Assembly: GCA_002082245.2 (NCBI GenBank)
Contig: NBTC02000002.1
Coordinates: forward strand, 1,364,001-1,428,000
Source: Yersinia enterocolitica
Lineage (GTDB): Bacteria; Pseudomonadota; Gammaproteobacteria; Enterobacterales; Enterobacteriaceae
DNA: 64,000 nt
Direction: 5' to 3'
A program made the position numbers and the translations under genes. Every line of letters starts with the position of its first letter. Position 1 is the first letter of the stretch. Shown here piece after piece: positions 10,642 through 20,690 of this stretch. The notes beneath the pieces are model-generated. The model did no database searches and was not told the DNA's origin. It saw only the letters and a program-made list of their open reading frames with translations.

Positions 10642-11808
10642 CTACTGTGCGTCGCGGCTTGTCGGAGAGACCGGTGCATTACTTGCAGGTGCCGCTGGCA
10701 ACGATGTCGTTGGCCCAGTGGTTGCTGGAGTGATGCTCCCCGTGCTCGATTGTTGTGTTTGTGGTGCTGTTGCAGGCTGCGTTATCGTTTTCACAGGTGC
10801 TGCCGTTACCGGTACTGCCGCCGCCGATACTGTTACCGCCCCAGTCGCGGGTTGCCCGGTGGAGGTTGCCGTACCCGTTGGCGCTGTCGCAGCAGCAGGC
10901 GTCGCGGTTGGCACAGTCCCACTGGTCTCAAGCTGCTTTAAGCTCGCGGCTTTTTCTATATCCAGCGCTTTGTTATCTAAATTCTCATGCTCAATATCAT
11001 GTTGCGTCTGTTTGTTCAGCACTAAAATACTGATTCGACGGTTAACCGGATCATCCGCTGCTTGCTCTTTCAAGCGCATCGTCGAGGCCATACCCACCAC
11101 CCGCAGCACTTTCCCCTCATCCAAACCACCGGCGAGCAATTCACGCCGTGAAGCATTAGCACGATCAGCCGACAACTCCCAGTTGCTGTAACCTCGTTCG
11201 CCATTGGCATACGGCAGATCATCGGTATGCCCCGACAGACTGATTTTGTTTGGTATGTCATTCAAGATAGGGGCTATAGCACGTAAAATATCACGCATAT
11301 ACGGCTCTACCTGCGCACTGCCCATCTTAAACATCGGCCGATTCTGGCTATCAATAATCTGAATTCTTAACCCTTCTTCCATCATGTTAATCAACAGATG
11401 TGGCCGTAATGCTCTCAATCTCGGGTCAGATTCGATTAATTGATCCAGTTTTTCCCGCAACTTGTTCAGTCGATACTCTTCTTTGCGACTCTCTTCTGAA
11501 TCGATGTGCTTGCGTACCTCGCCCACTTGCTGGGTGGGATCATCACCGCCCCCTGGAATCGGACTGGTACTGGCACTGCTCTTATCACCGCTGGTCAACG
11601 CTATTTTCAACGGTGTCCGAAAATACTCCGCAATTTGCGTCAGTTGCTGCGGGCTGGAAACCGATAGCAACCACATCACCAGAAAGAAGGCCATCATCGC
11701 TGTCATAAAGTCAGCGTAAGCAATTTTCCATGACCCGCCATGATGACCGCCACCATGCTTAGCTTTTCGCTTTCTAATCACAATAACGGGGTGGTTCTGA
11801 TGCTTCAT
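10642..11808 (-). CDS. motB: Flagellar stator protein MotB with a long C-terminal tail
   Basis: 388 residues, against 308 in E. coli. The single TM helix follows a basic N-terminus and contains the proton-carrying aspartate D33 ([11 protein letters not shown]). The OmpA-like peptidoglycan-binding domain follows ([34 protein letters not shown]). About the last 90 residues are an added low-complexity tail of Ala, Thr, Pro, Ser and Val. MotB anchors the stator to the wall and forms the proton channel with MotA. Its ATG overlaps the motA stop (ATGA). Confidence 0.96.
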   Translation of the reverse strand: MKHQNHPVIVIRKRKAKHGGGHHGGSWKIAYADFMTAMMAFFLVMWLLSVSSPQQLTQIAEYFRTPLKIALTSGDKSSASTSPIPGGGDDPTQQVGEVRKHIDSEESRKEEYRLNKLREKLDQLIESDPRLRALRPHLLINMMEEGLRIQIIDSQNRPMFKMGSAQVEPYMRDILRAIAPILNDIPNKISLSGHTDDLPYANGERGYSNWELSADRANASRRELLAGGLDEGKVLRVVGMASTMRLKEQAADDPVNRRISILVLNKQTQHDIEHENLDNKALDIEKAASLKQLETSGTVPTATPAAATAPTGTATSTGQPATGAVTVSAAAVPVTAAPVKTITQPATAPQTQQSSTGSITPATTGPTTSLPAAPASNAPVSPTSRDAQ

Positions 11809-12692
11809 GCGTCCTCTTCTGTCGCTTGCGGTGCCGGCGCTTTCACTCTGCGTACATGCTCTTCCAGCTCAATGAACGATGGACGCTCAGTGGTGTAGAG
11901 CGTTTTACGACCAAACTCCACGGCAATTTGTGGCGCATATCCGTTCAGGCTGGAAAGCAGTGTCACCTTGATGCACTGCATCATTTTGGTGGTTTCTGCA
12001 CTCTGTTGACGCAACAAGGTGGCCAAAGGTGAAATAAAACCATATGCCAGCAAAATACCCAGAAACGTCCCCACCATCGCATGGGCAATTAGTGCCCCAA
12101 GTTCTGCGGCTGGTCGGTCGGCGGAAGCCAGGGCATGTACCACCCCCATAACCGCAGCAACAATACCGAATGCGGGTAACGAATCCCCCACCATCGCCAA
12201 GCTACCTGCGGGAACTTCACATTCTTGTTCGTGAGTTTCTATCTCTTCATCCATCAGTGCTTCGATTTCAAAAGCATTCATATTTCCGCTAACAATTAAC
12301 CGTAAATAATCAGTAATAAATTCCACTAATAACTTATCGGCCAAGATCCGAGGATAATTAGAGAAAATTTCACTTTCCCGCGGACTTTCTATATCCCGTT
12401 CCAGTGACAGCATTCCCTGTTGACGGGATTTAGCTAATAAACGGTAAAGTAACGCCATTAAGTCCATATACAGGACTTTGTTATATTTAGAACGGCGCAT
12501 CAATTTTGGCATGACCTTTATTGTCGCTTTTATCGCTTTGCCGTTGTTACCCACGATAAATGCACCGATACCTGCACCGCCGATAATTAAAAATTCGGCT
12601 GGCTGATACAGTGCGCCAAGGTTGCCACCAACAATCATGTAGCCACCGAAGACCGCACCTAAGACCACGATATAACCCAAAATAACTAACAC
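11805..12692 (-). CDS. motA: Flagellar stator protein MotA
   Basis: 295 residues with a GTG start (AAGGA seven bases upstream), as in E. coli. Four hydrophobic segments, two near the N-terminus and two near 170-225, surround a large cytoplasmic loop that contacts FliG through charged residues. Conserved [12 protein letters not shown] and the [18 protein letters not shown] segment identify the family. Forms the proton-driven stator with MotB. Follows flhC by 138 bases. I looked for a FliA promoter there and did not find a convincing one, so transcription from the flhDC promoter is possible. Confidence 0.96.
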   Translation of the reverse strand: MLVILGYIVVLGAVFGGYMIVGGNLGALYQPAEFLIIGGAGIGAFIVGNNGKAIKATIKVMPKLMRRSKYNKVLYMDLMALLYRLLAKSRQQGMLSLERDIESPRESEIFSNYPRILADKLLVEFITDYLRLIVSGNMNAFEIEALMDEEIETHEQECEVPAGSLAMVGDSLPAFGIVAAVMGVVHALASADRPAAELGALIAHAMVGTFLGILLAYGFISPLATLLRQQSAETTKMMQCIKVTLLSSLNGYAPQIAVEFGRKTLYTTERPSFIELEEHVRRVKAPAPQATEEDA

Positions 12693-12830
12693 GCGACATC
12701 CTTAGCAAAGTGTGTGGGTGGAAGGTGAGGCGTTAGCACCCTTTGAGTGCAATGAATTGTCATTAACTGGCTACAGGAACGGTATCCATACCGCAGCTGT
12801 AACCAAAAAATTCTGACAACTCAAAGAGAC

Positions 12831-13412
12831 TCAAACTGCGCGTCTAACCTGCTCATCCAGCAGTTGTGAAGTAATATCGGCAGATGGCGGAGAAAGTTTA
12901 CGTTTTTTTACTGCGCGGGAAGGTGGCTGGCAGAGACTGCAAACAAAGCTATTTCGTGGTTGATGCGCATGGGTGATAAAAGTCCCACCACAGCAACTGC
13001 AACCTGAGAGTTGCAACATACCACTGTCAACGAATCGAACCAGGGTCCAGGCACGAGTTAACGCCAGTAATGGCGGTACTCCAGACTGATCAGGACACTG
13101 TTCCAGATAAAGACGATAGGCCTTAATAACGGCCTCAACACCGGTGCATTGCCCGCTTTTTAGCAGGAAGCTATAAGCGTTATAAAACATCGATGAATGA
13201 ATGTTTTGTTCCCAGGTCATAAACCAATCAGTCGAAAACGGCAGCATTCCTTTAGGTGGCGGACTCCCTCTCAGCTCTTTGTAGAGCTTAATTAATCGCC
13301 CCCGGCTGAGTTGCGTTTCGCTTTCAAGCATCTGCAAACGCGCACCTAAAGTGATCAACTCCATTGCCAAATGAATGTCTTTAGCTTCCTGAACAATACT
13401 TTTCACAACCAT
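12831..13412 (-). CDS. flhC: Flagellar master regulator subunit FlhC
   Basis: 193 residues, nearly colinear with E. coli FlhC. The zinc site is visible as two Cys pairs (SGCSCCGG and [12 protein letters not shown]). With FlhD it forms the FlhD4C2 activator of class II flagellar operons. Its ATG lies three bases after the flhD stop, so the pair is translated from one mRNA. Confidence 0.98.
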   Translation of the reverse strand: MVVKSIVQEAKDIHLAMELITLGARLQMLESETQLSRGRLIKLYKELRGSPPPKGMLPFSTDWFMTWEQNIHSSMFYNAYSFLLKSGQCTGVEAVIKAYRLYLEQCPDQSGVPPLLALTRAWTLVRFVDSGMLQLSGCSCCGGTFITHAHQPRNSFVCSLCQPPSRAVKKRKLSPPSADITSQLLDEQVRRAV

Positions 13413-13415
13413 CAG

Positions 13416-13775
13416 TCATGCTCTTTTTTTAGGCGCACTACCGTCTTGTAACGATAGCTCGTGGAGTAAGTGACTCGACAATAGGATCCCTGTGTGGATT
13501 TGCTGCAAGTCATCGACACGAGATTCTTTCGTCAGATGATGAATAGTGTTGTGGTCACTGAAACGGAAATGACAGACTAATTGGTTAGTCTCAGCTAATT
13601 TAACCATTTGCGGTAAAGTTAACTGCGCTAATGCGTCGGCCATAGTATCTGTAATACCCAGACGAAACATCGCTGAGGCTTTTTCATCGTTAATTAACCG
13701 TTGTGCTAAAAGCAAGTAAGACAAATTAATATCATAAATATGTTTGAGTAATTCAGACGTACTCATTTTATACAT
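13416..13775 (-). CDS. flhD: Flagellar master regulator subunit FlhD
   Basis: 119 residues from ATG 13775 ([10 protein letters not shown]), or 116 from the internal Met (13766). The core sequence [21 protein letters not shown] and [17 protein letters not shown] is nearly identical to E. coli FlhD. It is the specificity-enhancing subunit of FlhD4C2. Preceded by a 1 kb regulatory region typical of this heavily controlled operon. Confidence 0.98.
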   Translation of the reverse strand: MYKMSTSELLKHIYDINLSYLLLAQRLINDEKASAMFRLGITDTMADALAQLTLPQMVKLAETNQLVCHFRFSDHNTIHHLTKESRVDDLQQIHTGILLSSHLLHELSLQDGSAPKKRA

Positions 13776-14784
13776 CCCGACTGATTATGTTTTAAAACAT
13801 AAGTTGGATGATAGAATTCTTCACCCAAGACCTGGGATCCTTCCCGCTATACAGTTAATTAAAACCCATAGAACTAAAAGTAATTAAAACCTACTGGTGT
13901 TACATTACAAAAATACCATTTTGGTATGAAATAACATGTCGTAAACTTGGCAGCTCGATTTTGTGCTGCTCTGATAGTGCATCTTGCTATGCAACTTTTC
14001 TTACAAAATATTAGGATTATTCCTAAAGAGGCCCAACTCTACTCCCGAATCGTTAGCACATACAATGTGACTAGTGATTCATTTTAAATGTAATGTGATA
14101 TAGATCACAAAAATAAAATATAAAGCTGTTTCTTACACTCATAATTGTTCACTTTTCACTCACACTCATGGTTAAAAAACACTCACAAGTCAGAAAAGAG
14201 CTAAAAAACTAGATATATAGGCCCAATTCTTAGTGTTTTTAGATCAGTTCGAACAAAAGCATTCCTAAAGCAAAATAGCAGAACATAAATCTGTTATAAC
14301 CCAAAATTATCAGCAGTAAGGACTAAAGCAGAGGATTATAGTTCGGTTATCCTATAAGTACCCTTCCGAAACTATTTTGTTTTAACGAATATTTATGCGA
14401 TTTCACAAAACACCGCCTACCGATCATTTATTAACCTATTTACCTTTTAACGTTAAAAAACCCAACAACATGTATTAAAAAAGGCAACAGAGGTAACTGC
14501 ATGTTTCAATTCAACGCTATTGCACACATTTCATTCTGCCGCAGTTTCAACTGCGGTTCATATCCGCGTTTCCACAAGGAATTTGTGAATAGAATGTAAT
14601 TAAAAATAATTAATAATGTTTGAAACATAAGTTTCAAATATTGCTTATTAGCGACTATTTTAATTAACGCCCTATCACGGCTCGCATTATTGGCTGGTCG
14701 TAACCAAATGTGACTGACATCCCATTTATCAAAGGTGTATTCCCCTAACCTTTAATCTATAGCCGCGCTTATGGGAGCTTAATG
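13776..14784. other. flhDC-uspC divergent regulatory region
   Basis: About 1 kb without a gene, AT-rich, between divergently read flhDC and uspC. It contains the CRP site at 14094-14109; no other binding site is called. A short run near 14500-14640 has several small palindromes (for example TTTGAAACATAAGTTTCAAA around 14617-14638) that could be operator-like. The length fits the long flhD 5' leader and multi-input promoter known in enterobacteria. Confidence 0.6.
14094..14109. promoter_or_regulatory. CRP binding site upstream of flhDC
   Basis: TGTGA-TATAGA-TCACA is a perfect match to the CRP consensus half sites with the correct 6-base spacer. It lies 319 bases before the flhD start. CRP activation of flhDC is established in E. 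coli; action here is inferred. Confidence 0.85.
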
Positions 14785-15204
14785 ATGGGATACAGAAATG
14801 TACTGGTCGCAGTTGCCCTTTCACCCGATAGCCAACAATTGGTTAATAAAGCCGTTTCTATCGTGCGGCCCTATAATGGCAGGGTTTCGTTAATCACCCT
14901 GACAACTGAGCCAGAAATGTACAGCAGTTATGCTGCCCCCATGCTGGGAGACTTGCGTTCTGTGTTGCAAGAAGAAGCGCAACTATTTATGGAGGAGTTA
15001 GCGATTAATGCTGATTATCCCATAGAGGATAGATCCATTGTGCACGGGCAATTCGCTGATAGCATGGCTTACGTTTGCCAACAGCAGCATATTGATTTAG
15101 TTATCTGCGGTAACCACAGTACAAGCCTGATGAATAAACTCTCCTGTTCTGCTGCCAAGCTGATTAATACCAGTAGTGTCGACGTATTGATCGTCCCACT
15201 TTAA
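14785..15204 (+). CDS. uspC: Universal stress protein UspC
   Basis: 139 residues from the second of two tandem ATGs (14782, 14785), which has better spacing from GGGAG. The UspA fold is evident: NVLVAVALSPDSQQLVNKAVSI at the start, PEMYSSYAAPMLGDLRSVLQEE in the middle, and the C-terminal LVICGNHSTSLMNKLSCSAAKLI and VDVLIVPL. It is close to E. coli UspC, which is also next to flhDC. Usp proteins of this subgroup are linked to motility, adhesion and UV/stress survival. Confidence 0.93.
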   Translation: MGYRNVLVAVALSPDSQQLVNKAVSIVRPYNGRVSLITLTTEPEMYSSYAAPMLGDLRSVLQEEAQLFMEELAINADYPIEDRSIVHGQFADSMAYVCQQQHIDLVICGNHSTSLMNKLSCSAAKLINTSSVDVLIVPL

Positions 15205-15386
15205 TTAACCCGTAGCTGTGCATTGCGACAACCGTTCTGTCAGCACCGTAATGCCTTTCGCTGTGTTGCCGCACTATTAGCTGAAATCATCCCGCCGAGT
15301 TCTACTATTATTCTCAACACGCGTTATTTTTAATATTCGCTATGTTCACTACCGGCCTTTTTACTCCGTCCAAGTAAGGGAATTTG

Positions 15387-16421
15387 ATGCCTCAAGATAA
15401 AACCAGTAACCGCCGTATTCTGCTGGCTTCACGCCCACATGGCACACCAACCAGCGAAAATTTCACCTTAGATATTCAACCTATTGCGCAACCCGCAGCA
15501 GGTCAGGTGCTACTTCGCACTCGCTATTTGTCGCTTGACCCCTATATGCGTGGCCGTATGAGCGACGCCCCCTCCTATGCCGCGCCGGTTGAAATTGGTG
15601 ACGTCATGGTAGGCGGGGCCGTCTCACGCGTTGAAGCCTCTAATCATCCGGAGTTTCAAGTGGGTGATTGGGTTTTGGCCAACAGTGGCTGGCAAGACTA
15701 TACGTTATCGGATGGTGCTGGTATCCGCAATTTGGGGCCACAACTCTCCCATCCTTCACGCTCTCTGGGCGTTTTGGGCATGCCTGGTTTCACGGCTTAT
15801 ATGGGACTATTGGATATTGGTCAGCCCAAAGCGGGCGAAACCCTGGTCGTTGCCGCTGCCAGTGGCGCGGTTGGTTCAGTTGTCGGGCAAGTCGGTAAAC
15901 TAAAAGGATGCAAAGTTATCGGGATAGCCGGAGGATCGGAGAAATGCCGCTATGTGGTGGAAGAATTGGGCTTCGACGCCTGTATTGACCACCGGGCAAC
16001 AGATTTTGCGCAACAATTGGAAAAAGCCTGTTCTGACGGCATTGATATTTATTATGAAAATGTAGGTGGTGCGGTATTTGACGCGGTATTGCCATTGCTG
16101 AACCCACGCGCCCGTATTCCAGTATGCGGGTTGATAGCACGCTATAACGATACAGAATTACCGGACGGCCCGGATCGTTTGCCACTGTTACAAAGCATCA
16201 TTTTGCGCAAACGGATTAGGATGCAAGGATTTATCATTTTTGATGACTATGGCCATCATTTTGGTGATTTCCTACAGCAAATGACCCAATGGGTTGATCA
16301 GGGCAAAATCAAGTTCCGTGAAGACTTGGTCGACGGACTAGAAAATGCGCCGCAAGCCTTTATCGGCCTATTGGAAGGCAAGAATTTTGGCAAGTTGGTG
16401 ATTCGCGTCAGTAATGAATAG
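15387..16421 (+). CDS. curA: NADPH-dependent curcumin/2-alkenal reductase CurA family
   Basis: 344 residues from ATG 15387 (an in-frame TTG sits one codon upstream). Medium-chain dehydrogenase/reductase without zinc ligands: the substrate-binding N-domain has LSLDPYMRGRMSD, and the nucleotide domain carries AASGAVGSVVGQVGKLKG and GIAGGSEKC. Resembles E. coli CurA (YncB), which reduces alkenal/enone double bonds with NADPH. The natural substrate is unknown. Ends at a 9-bp hairpin. Confidence 0.9.
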   Translation: MPQDKTSNRRILLASRPHGTPTSENFTLDIQPIAQPAAGQVLLRTRYLSLDPYMRGRMSDAPSYAAPVEIGDVMVGGAVSRVEASNHPEFQVGDWVLANSGWQDYTLSDGAGIRNLGPQLSHPSRSLGVLGMPGFTAYMGLLDIGQPKAGETLVVAAASGAVGSVVGQVGKLKGCKVIGIAGGSEKCRYVVEELGFDACIDHRATDFAQQLEKACSDGIDIYYENVGGAVFDAVLPLLNPRARIPVCGLIARYNDTELPDGPDRLPLLQSIILRKRIRMQGFIIFDDYGHHFGDFLQQMTQWVDQGKIKFREDLVDGLENAPQAFIGLLEGKNFGKLVIRVSNE

Positions 16422-16430
16422 TCGAAATAA

Positions 16431-16454
16431 TTCCGGGGCCAACTCGCCCCGGAA
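16431..16454. terminator. Hairpin between curA and mgtB
   Basis: TTCCGGGGC / GCCCCGGAA, 9-bp perfect stem with a 6-base loop, sits in the gap between convergent genes. There is no clear T-run on either strand, so termination is probable but not certain. Confidence 0.6.
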
Positions 16455-16526
16455 ACTGTTATATCAATGCCCTGATAGCAACAAATAGTCTTGCCGGATA
16501 TAAAACCTAGACATTAATCGAAGCAA

Positions 16527-19226
16527 TTACAACCACTCACCGAAGCGGCGAATATAAAATTGCTTCATCATTTGCGCAACAATACAGTAGCTGACTAAGG
16601 TACCTGCCAACCAAGGGAAATATTGCCACGGTAATGGTTGCAATCCGACTAATGCTCCCAAAGGTGAGAACGGAATATAGATACCTATTGCCATGATCAA
16701 TCCGGTCGTCAATAGCACTGGTAAGGCGGCGGTACTTTGAATAAACGGTATTTTTTGTGTGCGCAACATATGGACAACCAACGTCTGCGACAACAGACCT
16801 TCAATAAACCAACCGGACTGGAACAAAGCCTGATGCTCAACACTGTTAGCCGCAAAAACAAACCACATCAGTGCATAAGTCGTAATATCAAAAATTGAGG
16901 AAGTTGGCCCAATCCATAGCATAAAGCGGCCAATATTCTTAGCATCCCACTTACGCGGCTTGCGTAAAAATTCTTTGTCCATTTTATCCCACGGCAGGGA
17001 GAGCTGGGAAATGTCATACATCAGGTTTTGTAACAGCAGGTGGATGGCAAGCATGGGTAAGAAGGGAATAAATGCACTGGCAACCAGCACTGAGAACACA
17101 TTGCCGAAATTCGAGCTAGCCGTCATATTCAGATATTTGATGATATTACCGAAGGTTTCACGCCCTATAATAACCCCCTCCTCCAGCACCATCAGATTCT
17201 TTTCTAACAGAATAATATCTGCCGACTCTTTAGCGATATCAGTGCCAGTATCAACCGATATCCCCACGTCAGCATCGCGTAATGCCGGTGCATCATTGAT
17301 GCCATCGCCAAGAAAACCAACGGTATGCCCATTGCTTTGCAGCATTTTTAGCACCCGTGATTTTTGCAAAGGGGTAAGTTTGGTAAACACTGTGCGCAAC
17401 TCGACTTCACGCGCTAACGTTTCATCATCCATACCTTCAATATCACGACCACTCAGCGGCTCCCCCGGCTCCAACCCGACATCGCGGCAGATTTTTGCCG
17501 TAATAATCGGGTTATCGCCCGTTAACACTTTTACTGCAACACCATTTTCTCGCAGTGCGGTGATAGCAGCCTCTGCGCTCTCTTTTGGCGGATCGAGGAA
17601 AGTCAGTAGCCCTTGAACAACTAAATCACGTTCATCATTAATATTTAACGGTAATTCACTGAGCTGAGTCCCTAATTCACGGGTTGCCAGTAACAAAACA
17701 CGAAAACCGTCTTCATTATATTGTGTGGCTAACGCCAGTAATTTGGCTCTGCGGGCTTCATCCAGTGGGTATATCTTATCTCCCTCGCGAACTTGGGTGC
17801 AGATACTCAGCATCTCTTCCACCGCACCTTTGCAAATTAAGCGCTGGTGCTGCTGCTCATCTTTTACCACAATTGACAGACGACGACGGATAAAATCAAA
17901 CGGTAATTCATCGACCTTGTTAAAGCCGCGCAAAGCATCTATTTCAGGTTTACCGCGGCTAAATTTTATGACCGCCTGATCCATCAGATTTCGCATACCA
18001 CTTTGATGGAAACTATTAAGCCATGCTAATTGCAGCACTTTATTGTCATTGCTGCCACTGGCATCCAGGTGGTGTTCAAGAATGATGCGGTCCTGGGTTA
18101 ATGTGCCGGTTTTATCTGTGCACAACACATCCATAGCACCAAAGTTCTGTATTGCATTCAATCGCTTAACCACAACTTTTCGCCGTGACATAGCAATTGC
18201 GCCTTTCGCCAGGTTAGAACTGACAATCATTGGCAACATTTCAGGGGTTAACCCAACCGCAACTGCCAATGCAAATAGTGCCGCTTCAGTCCAATCACCT
18301 TTTGTAAAACCATTAATTAGCAATACAATCGGTACCATTACCAACATAAAACGAATCAATAACCAACTGACACTGTTGACGCCACGATCAAATGCCGTCT
18401 GTGCGCGAGTGCCAACAATCGACTTAGCAAGCGACCCGAAATAAGTATGCCCGCCGGTAGCCACAACCACAGCCATTGCCGTTCCACTGGCAACGTTAGT
18501 TCCCATCAGACAAATATTAGATAATTCAAGTAATTCACTCTCGCTATTGGCATCCGCATCTACTGATTTTGAGCTGATGGCCCCCATTGCGTCGTACTTT
18601 TCAATAGGGATAGCTTCTCCGGTCAGGATCGCCTGGCTGATAAACAAATCTCTGGATTTAATGAGCCGTAAATCTGCCGGAATCATATCTCCGGCGGATA
18701 ACAGAATGATATCCCCCGGCACTAATTGCTTAATCGCAATTTCTTGTTTTGCCGGTTGGGCACTATGGCTACTACGGCGTAATACTGTGGCGGTGGTTCG
18801 CACCATCGATTTCAGGGCTTCAGCCGCTTTATTGGTGCGGTACTCCTGCCAGAAACGCAATAAACCACTGATCAATACCATCGTCACAATAATTGTGACA
18901 CCAATCAGATCAGTCTCCTCACCCTGTTGTAATGGCAGCCAATAATCAGTAAAGAAACTGATTGCCGCCAATACCATCAAAACAAAAATAAAAGGGTTAT
19001 TAAATGCTGCCAATAACTGAAGCAACGCTGGGGGCGCTTTCTCATGTGCTACCTGATTAATGCCGTATAATTCCAGTCGCTCCCTGGCATCCTCTTCTGT
19101 CAGCCCATTTAAATTAGCATTCAACTTGGATAATGTTTGATCCAAACTATTCTTGGCTTCTTGCGCGATAGCAAAAGTTTTTTTATTACTGTTACGGCTG
19201 GTAACTGTTTTTTTGAATTGGGTCAT
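16527..19226 (-). CDS. mgtB: Mg2+-importing P-type ATPase MgtB
   Basis: 899 residues. P-type ATPase landmarks: LTGEAIP actuator loop, phosphorylation motif DKTGTLT, KGAVEE and TGDNP in the nucleotide domain, and GDGINDAPALRDADVGISVD hinge motif. About ten membrane helices, including the C-terminal set FLRKPRKWDAKNIGRFMLWIGP, are almost identical to Salmonella MgtB and differ from MgtA-only loci by linkage to mgtC. It imports Mg2+ at the inner membrane under magnesium limitation. Read 234 bases after mgtC in the same direction. I see no mgtR-like peptide gene after it. Confidence 0.96.
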   Translation of the reverse strand: MTQFKKTVTSRNSNKKTFAIAQEAKNSLDQTLSKLNANLNGLTEEDARERLELYGINQVAHEKAPPALLQLLAAFNNPFIFVLMVLAAISFFTDYWLPLQQGEETDLIGVTIIVTMVLISGLLRFWQEYRTNKAAEALKSMVRTTATVLRRSSHSAQPAKQEIAIKQLVPGDIILLSAGDMIPADLRLIKSRDLFISQAILTGEAIPIEKYDAMGAISSKSVDADANSESELLELSNICLMGTNVASGTAMAVVVATGGHTYFGSLAKSIVGTRAQTAFDRGVNSVSWLLIRFMLVMVPIVLLINGFTKGDWTEAALFALAVAVGLTPEMLPMIVSSNLAKGAIAMSRRKVVVKRLNAIQNFGAMDVLCTDKTGTLTQDRIILEHHLDASGSNDNKVLQLAWLNSFHQSGMRNLMDQAVIKFSRGKPEIDALRGFNKVDELPFDFIRRRLSIVVKDEQQHQRLICKGAVEEMLSICTQVREGDKIYPLDEARRAKLLALATQYNEDGFRVLLLATRELGTQLSELPLNINDERDLVVQGLLTFLDPPKESAEAAITALRENGVAVKVLTGDNPIITAKICRDVGLEPGEPLSGRDIEGMDDETLAREVELRTVFTKLTPLQKSRVLKMLQSNGHTVGFLGDGINDAPALRDADVGISVDTGTDIAKESADIILLEKNLMVLEEGVIIGRETFGNIIKYLNMTASSNFGNVFSVLVASAFIPFLPMLAIHLLLQNLMYDISQLSLPWDKMDKEFLRKPRKWDAKNIGRFMLWIGPTSSIFDITTYALMWFVFAANSVEHQALFQSGWFIEGLLSQTLVVHMLRTQKIPFIQSTAALPVLLTTGLIMAIGIYIPFSPLGALVGLQPLPWQYFPWLAGTLVSYCIVAQMMKQFYIRRFGEWL

Positions 19227-19460
19227 AACGCTTCTCTTTTAATTCTAAACGCACAGGGTTTATCCGCTCAATTATTGAGAGATAAATGTGCTGAACTATT
19301 ATTGCGCTGCCAACTTTGTATTTATATTTAATTAGCAGCGACTAATTTGGTTAACTCCGGGGTGATCGTCCATAACAACTCCTTACTACCACGTGGGTCA
19401 GTATTTAATTATTTATTGCAAAAAATTGAGCAATTTATTAATGAGTAAATTACTTTATTA

Positions 19461-20159
19461 TTAAGCAGGTAATTCAGATGCGATACGCCAATGGACAGCA
19501 CTGACGCTCCGCTCCAGACTGACACGGCAAACAATACTTTCAATTTCTCTTTGCGCTGCGGGTGTCGCCATTATTTCTGCACACACTTCCAATTGACCGG
19601 GTTTGGCAATATCTGCACTGCAAAGTGACTGTAATCGTAATGCCACACCATTTAACGCCTGTAAAATAAGGGTGCGAACCAATATCTCATCTTCCGCACC
19701 ACAAGTGACCTGAATCCGGTAACGAACTTCCAGGTCTATGGCTTGTTGTTGAGGCTGCATATTAATCCGTTGCGCCGCCTCCCGTAACAATATATTGGCA
19801 CACAGAATAACGGCAGTGGCGGCCACTGCATTCCAATACAGTCCCAAGCCACAAAGCACACCAATACCCGCCGAGCACCAGAGTGTAGCTGCGGTGTTCA
19901 GGCCACGAATATTCATGCCTTCACGCATAATGACGCCTGCACCCAAAAAACCGATGCCTGAAACAACTTGAGCGGCGATACGACCAGGGCTATCAGGGGA
20001 TGTGGCATAAGAGCTGAGAATAAATACTGCAGCACCGGTCGCGACTAATGCATTAGTACGTAAGCCCGCCATACGCTGGCGCCATTGTCTTTCAGCGCCA
20101 ATTAATGCGCCCAAACACATCGCCAGTAATAAATTTACGACAAAAGGAGTTAATGCCAT
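19461..20159 (-). CDS. mgtC: Virulence protein MgtC
   Basis: 232 residues from ATG 20159. An ATG four codons upstream exists, but GGAGAG lies just before 20159, and the resulting length matches Salmonella MgtC (231). Five membrane helices in the N-terminal half contain the family signature GALIGAERQWRQRMAGLRT and GFLGAGVIMREG; the C-terminal ~85 residues form a soluble ACT-like domain. MgtC is needed for growth in macrophages and low Mg2+ and acts on F1Fo ATPase and phosphate uptake in Salmonella. First gene of the PhoP-controlled mgtCB operon. Confidence 0.96.
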   Translation of the reverse strand: MALTPFVVNLLLAMCLGALIGAERQWRQRMAGLRTNALVATGAAVFILSSYATSPDSPGRIAAQVVSGIGFLGAGVIMREGMNIRGLNTAATLWCSAGIGVLCGLGLYWNAVAATAVILCANILLREAAQRINMQPQQQAIDLEVRYRIQVTCGAEDEILVRTLILQALNGVALRLQSLCSADIAKPGQLEVCAEIMATPAAQREIESIVCRVSLERSVSAVHWRIASELPA

Positions 20160-20673
20160 GATTCTCTCCATGAATTAATCATTGGTAGAATAATCATGTG
20201 CTATTTAGCACACAGGTAATTGTGCTGAGATATATAACCCGAGGGTATAAATCAGCAATAGCCTGTGTTTCTGCCAGGAGGAAAAAGTGCGTGGTTGTTA
20301 AATACCATAATAAAAACCCGAATTATTACCCTCGATGATTAAACATCGAGTTAAATATTACACCCACATTCATTGGCGTTATAACCAGACAACGATTGAA
20401 TGAATCTCGTTGCGCTGACTAAAACATGGGCTTCAAGTGAATAAACACCACCAGCGCCACGATAACGTCAAGTAATAAGGGTCTACTTGGGTATGCACAA
20501 CTCAGGAAATAAGAGAGGGTGCTGCCCGCCATTTTCGGCAAGCAACAAATCTGTAGAGAGATAGGTTAGCTTGCCTTGCTTATTTGACTACTACTTTGCG
20601 TATCCATTATTTTCTCCACCGAAATTTTTCAAGAGTATAGTTGCGTGTGATAATTATGTAAAGTCTATATTTC
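20160..20673 (-). promoter_or_regulatory. Long mgtCB mRNA leader
   Basis: About 0.5 kb separates the PhoP box from mgtC. In the transcript direction it contains the leader ORF at 20566-20607, then a stable hairpin with GCUUGCC / GGCGGGC arms (20523-20543), and a perfect hairpin CTCGATG / CATCGAG around 20333-20350 ahead of a short T-rich stretch. In Salmonella the mgtCBR leader controls elongation through short ORFs (mgtM, mgtP) and alternative stems; a similar attenuator is inferred here. I see no proline-rich ORF equivalent to mgtP. Confidence 0.6.
20566..20607 (-). CDS. Putative 13-residue leader peptide of mgtCB
   Basis: ATG at 20607 with a strong GGTGGAG site seven bases before it; encodes MDTQSSSQISKAS then stop. 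It begins within ~70 bases of the expected transcript start, which is where regulatory leader peptides of mgt genes lie. The peptide is Ser-rich and lacks proline runs. The gene is too short for any family assignment; the ribosome site and position are the evidence. Confidence 0.45.
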   Translation of the reverse strand: MDTQSSSQISKAS

Positions 20674-20690
20674 TAAACAAAACCTAAACC
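20674..20690 (-). promoter_or_regulatory. PhoP box of the mgtCB promoter
   Basis: On the minus strand: GGTTTA, five bases, TGTTTA. This is a perfect match to the PhoP direct repeat (T/G)GTTTA-N5-(T/G)GTTTA. A CATAAT hexamer 15 bases downstream can serve as -10. Direct PhoP activation of mgtCB in low Mg2+ is established in Salmonella and reported in Y. pestis. Confidence 0.92.

Noticed and set aside
10718..11191. 157-codon plus-strand ORF opposite motB
   Set aside because: Val/Ala-rich frame produced by the complementary strand of the low-complexity MotB tail; no ribosome site.
13776..14784. Insertion sequence or IS1/IS5 element in the flhDC control region
   Set aside because: Such insertions are known in E. 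coli motility variants, but no transposase frame or terminal repeats are present here.
16960..17616. 218-codon plus-strand ORF opposite mgtB
   Set aside because: Antisense shadow of a strongly conserved P-type ATPase; no ribosome site or family.
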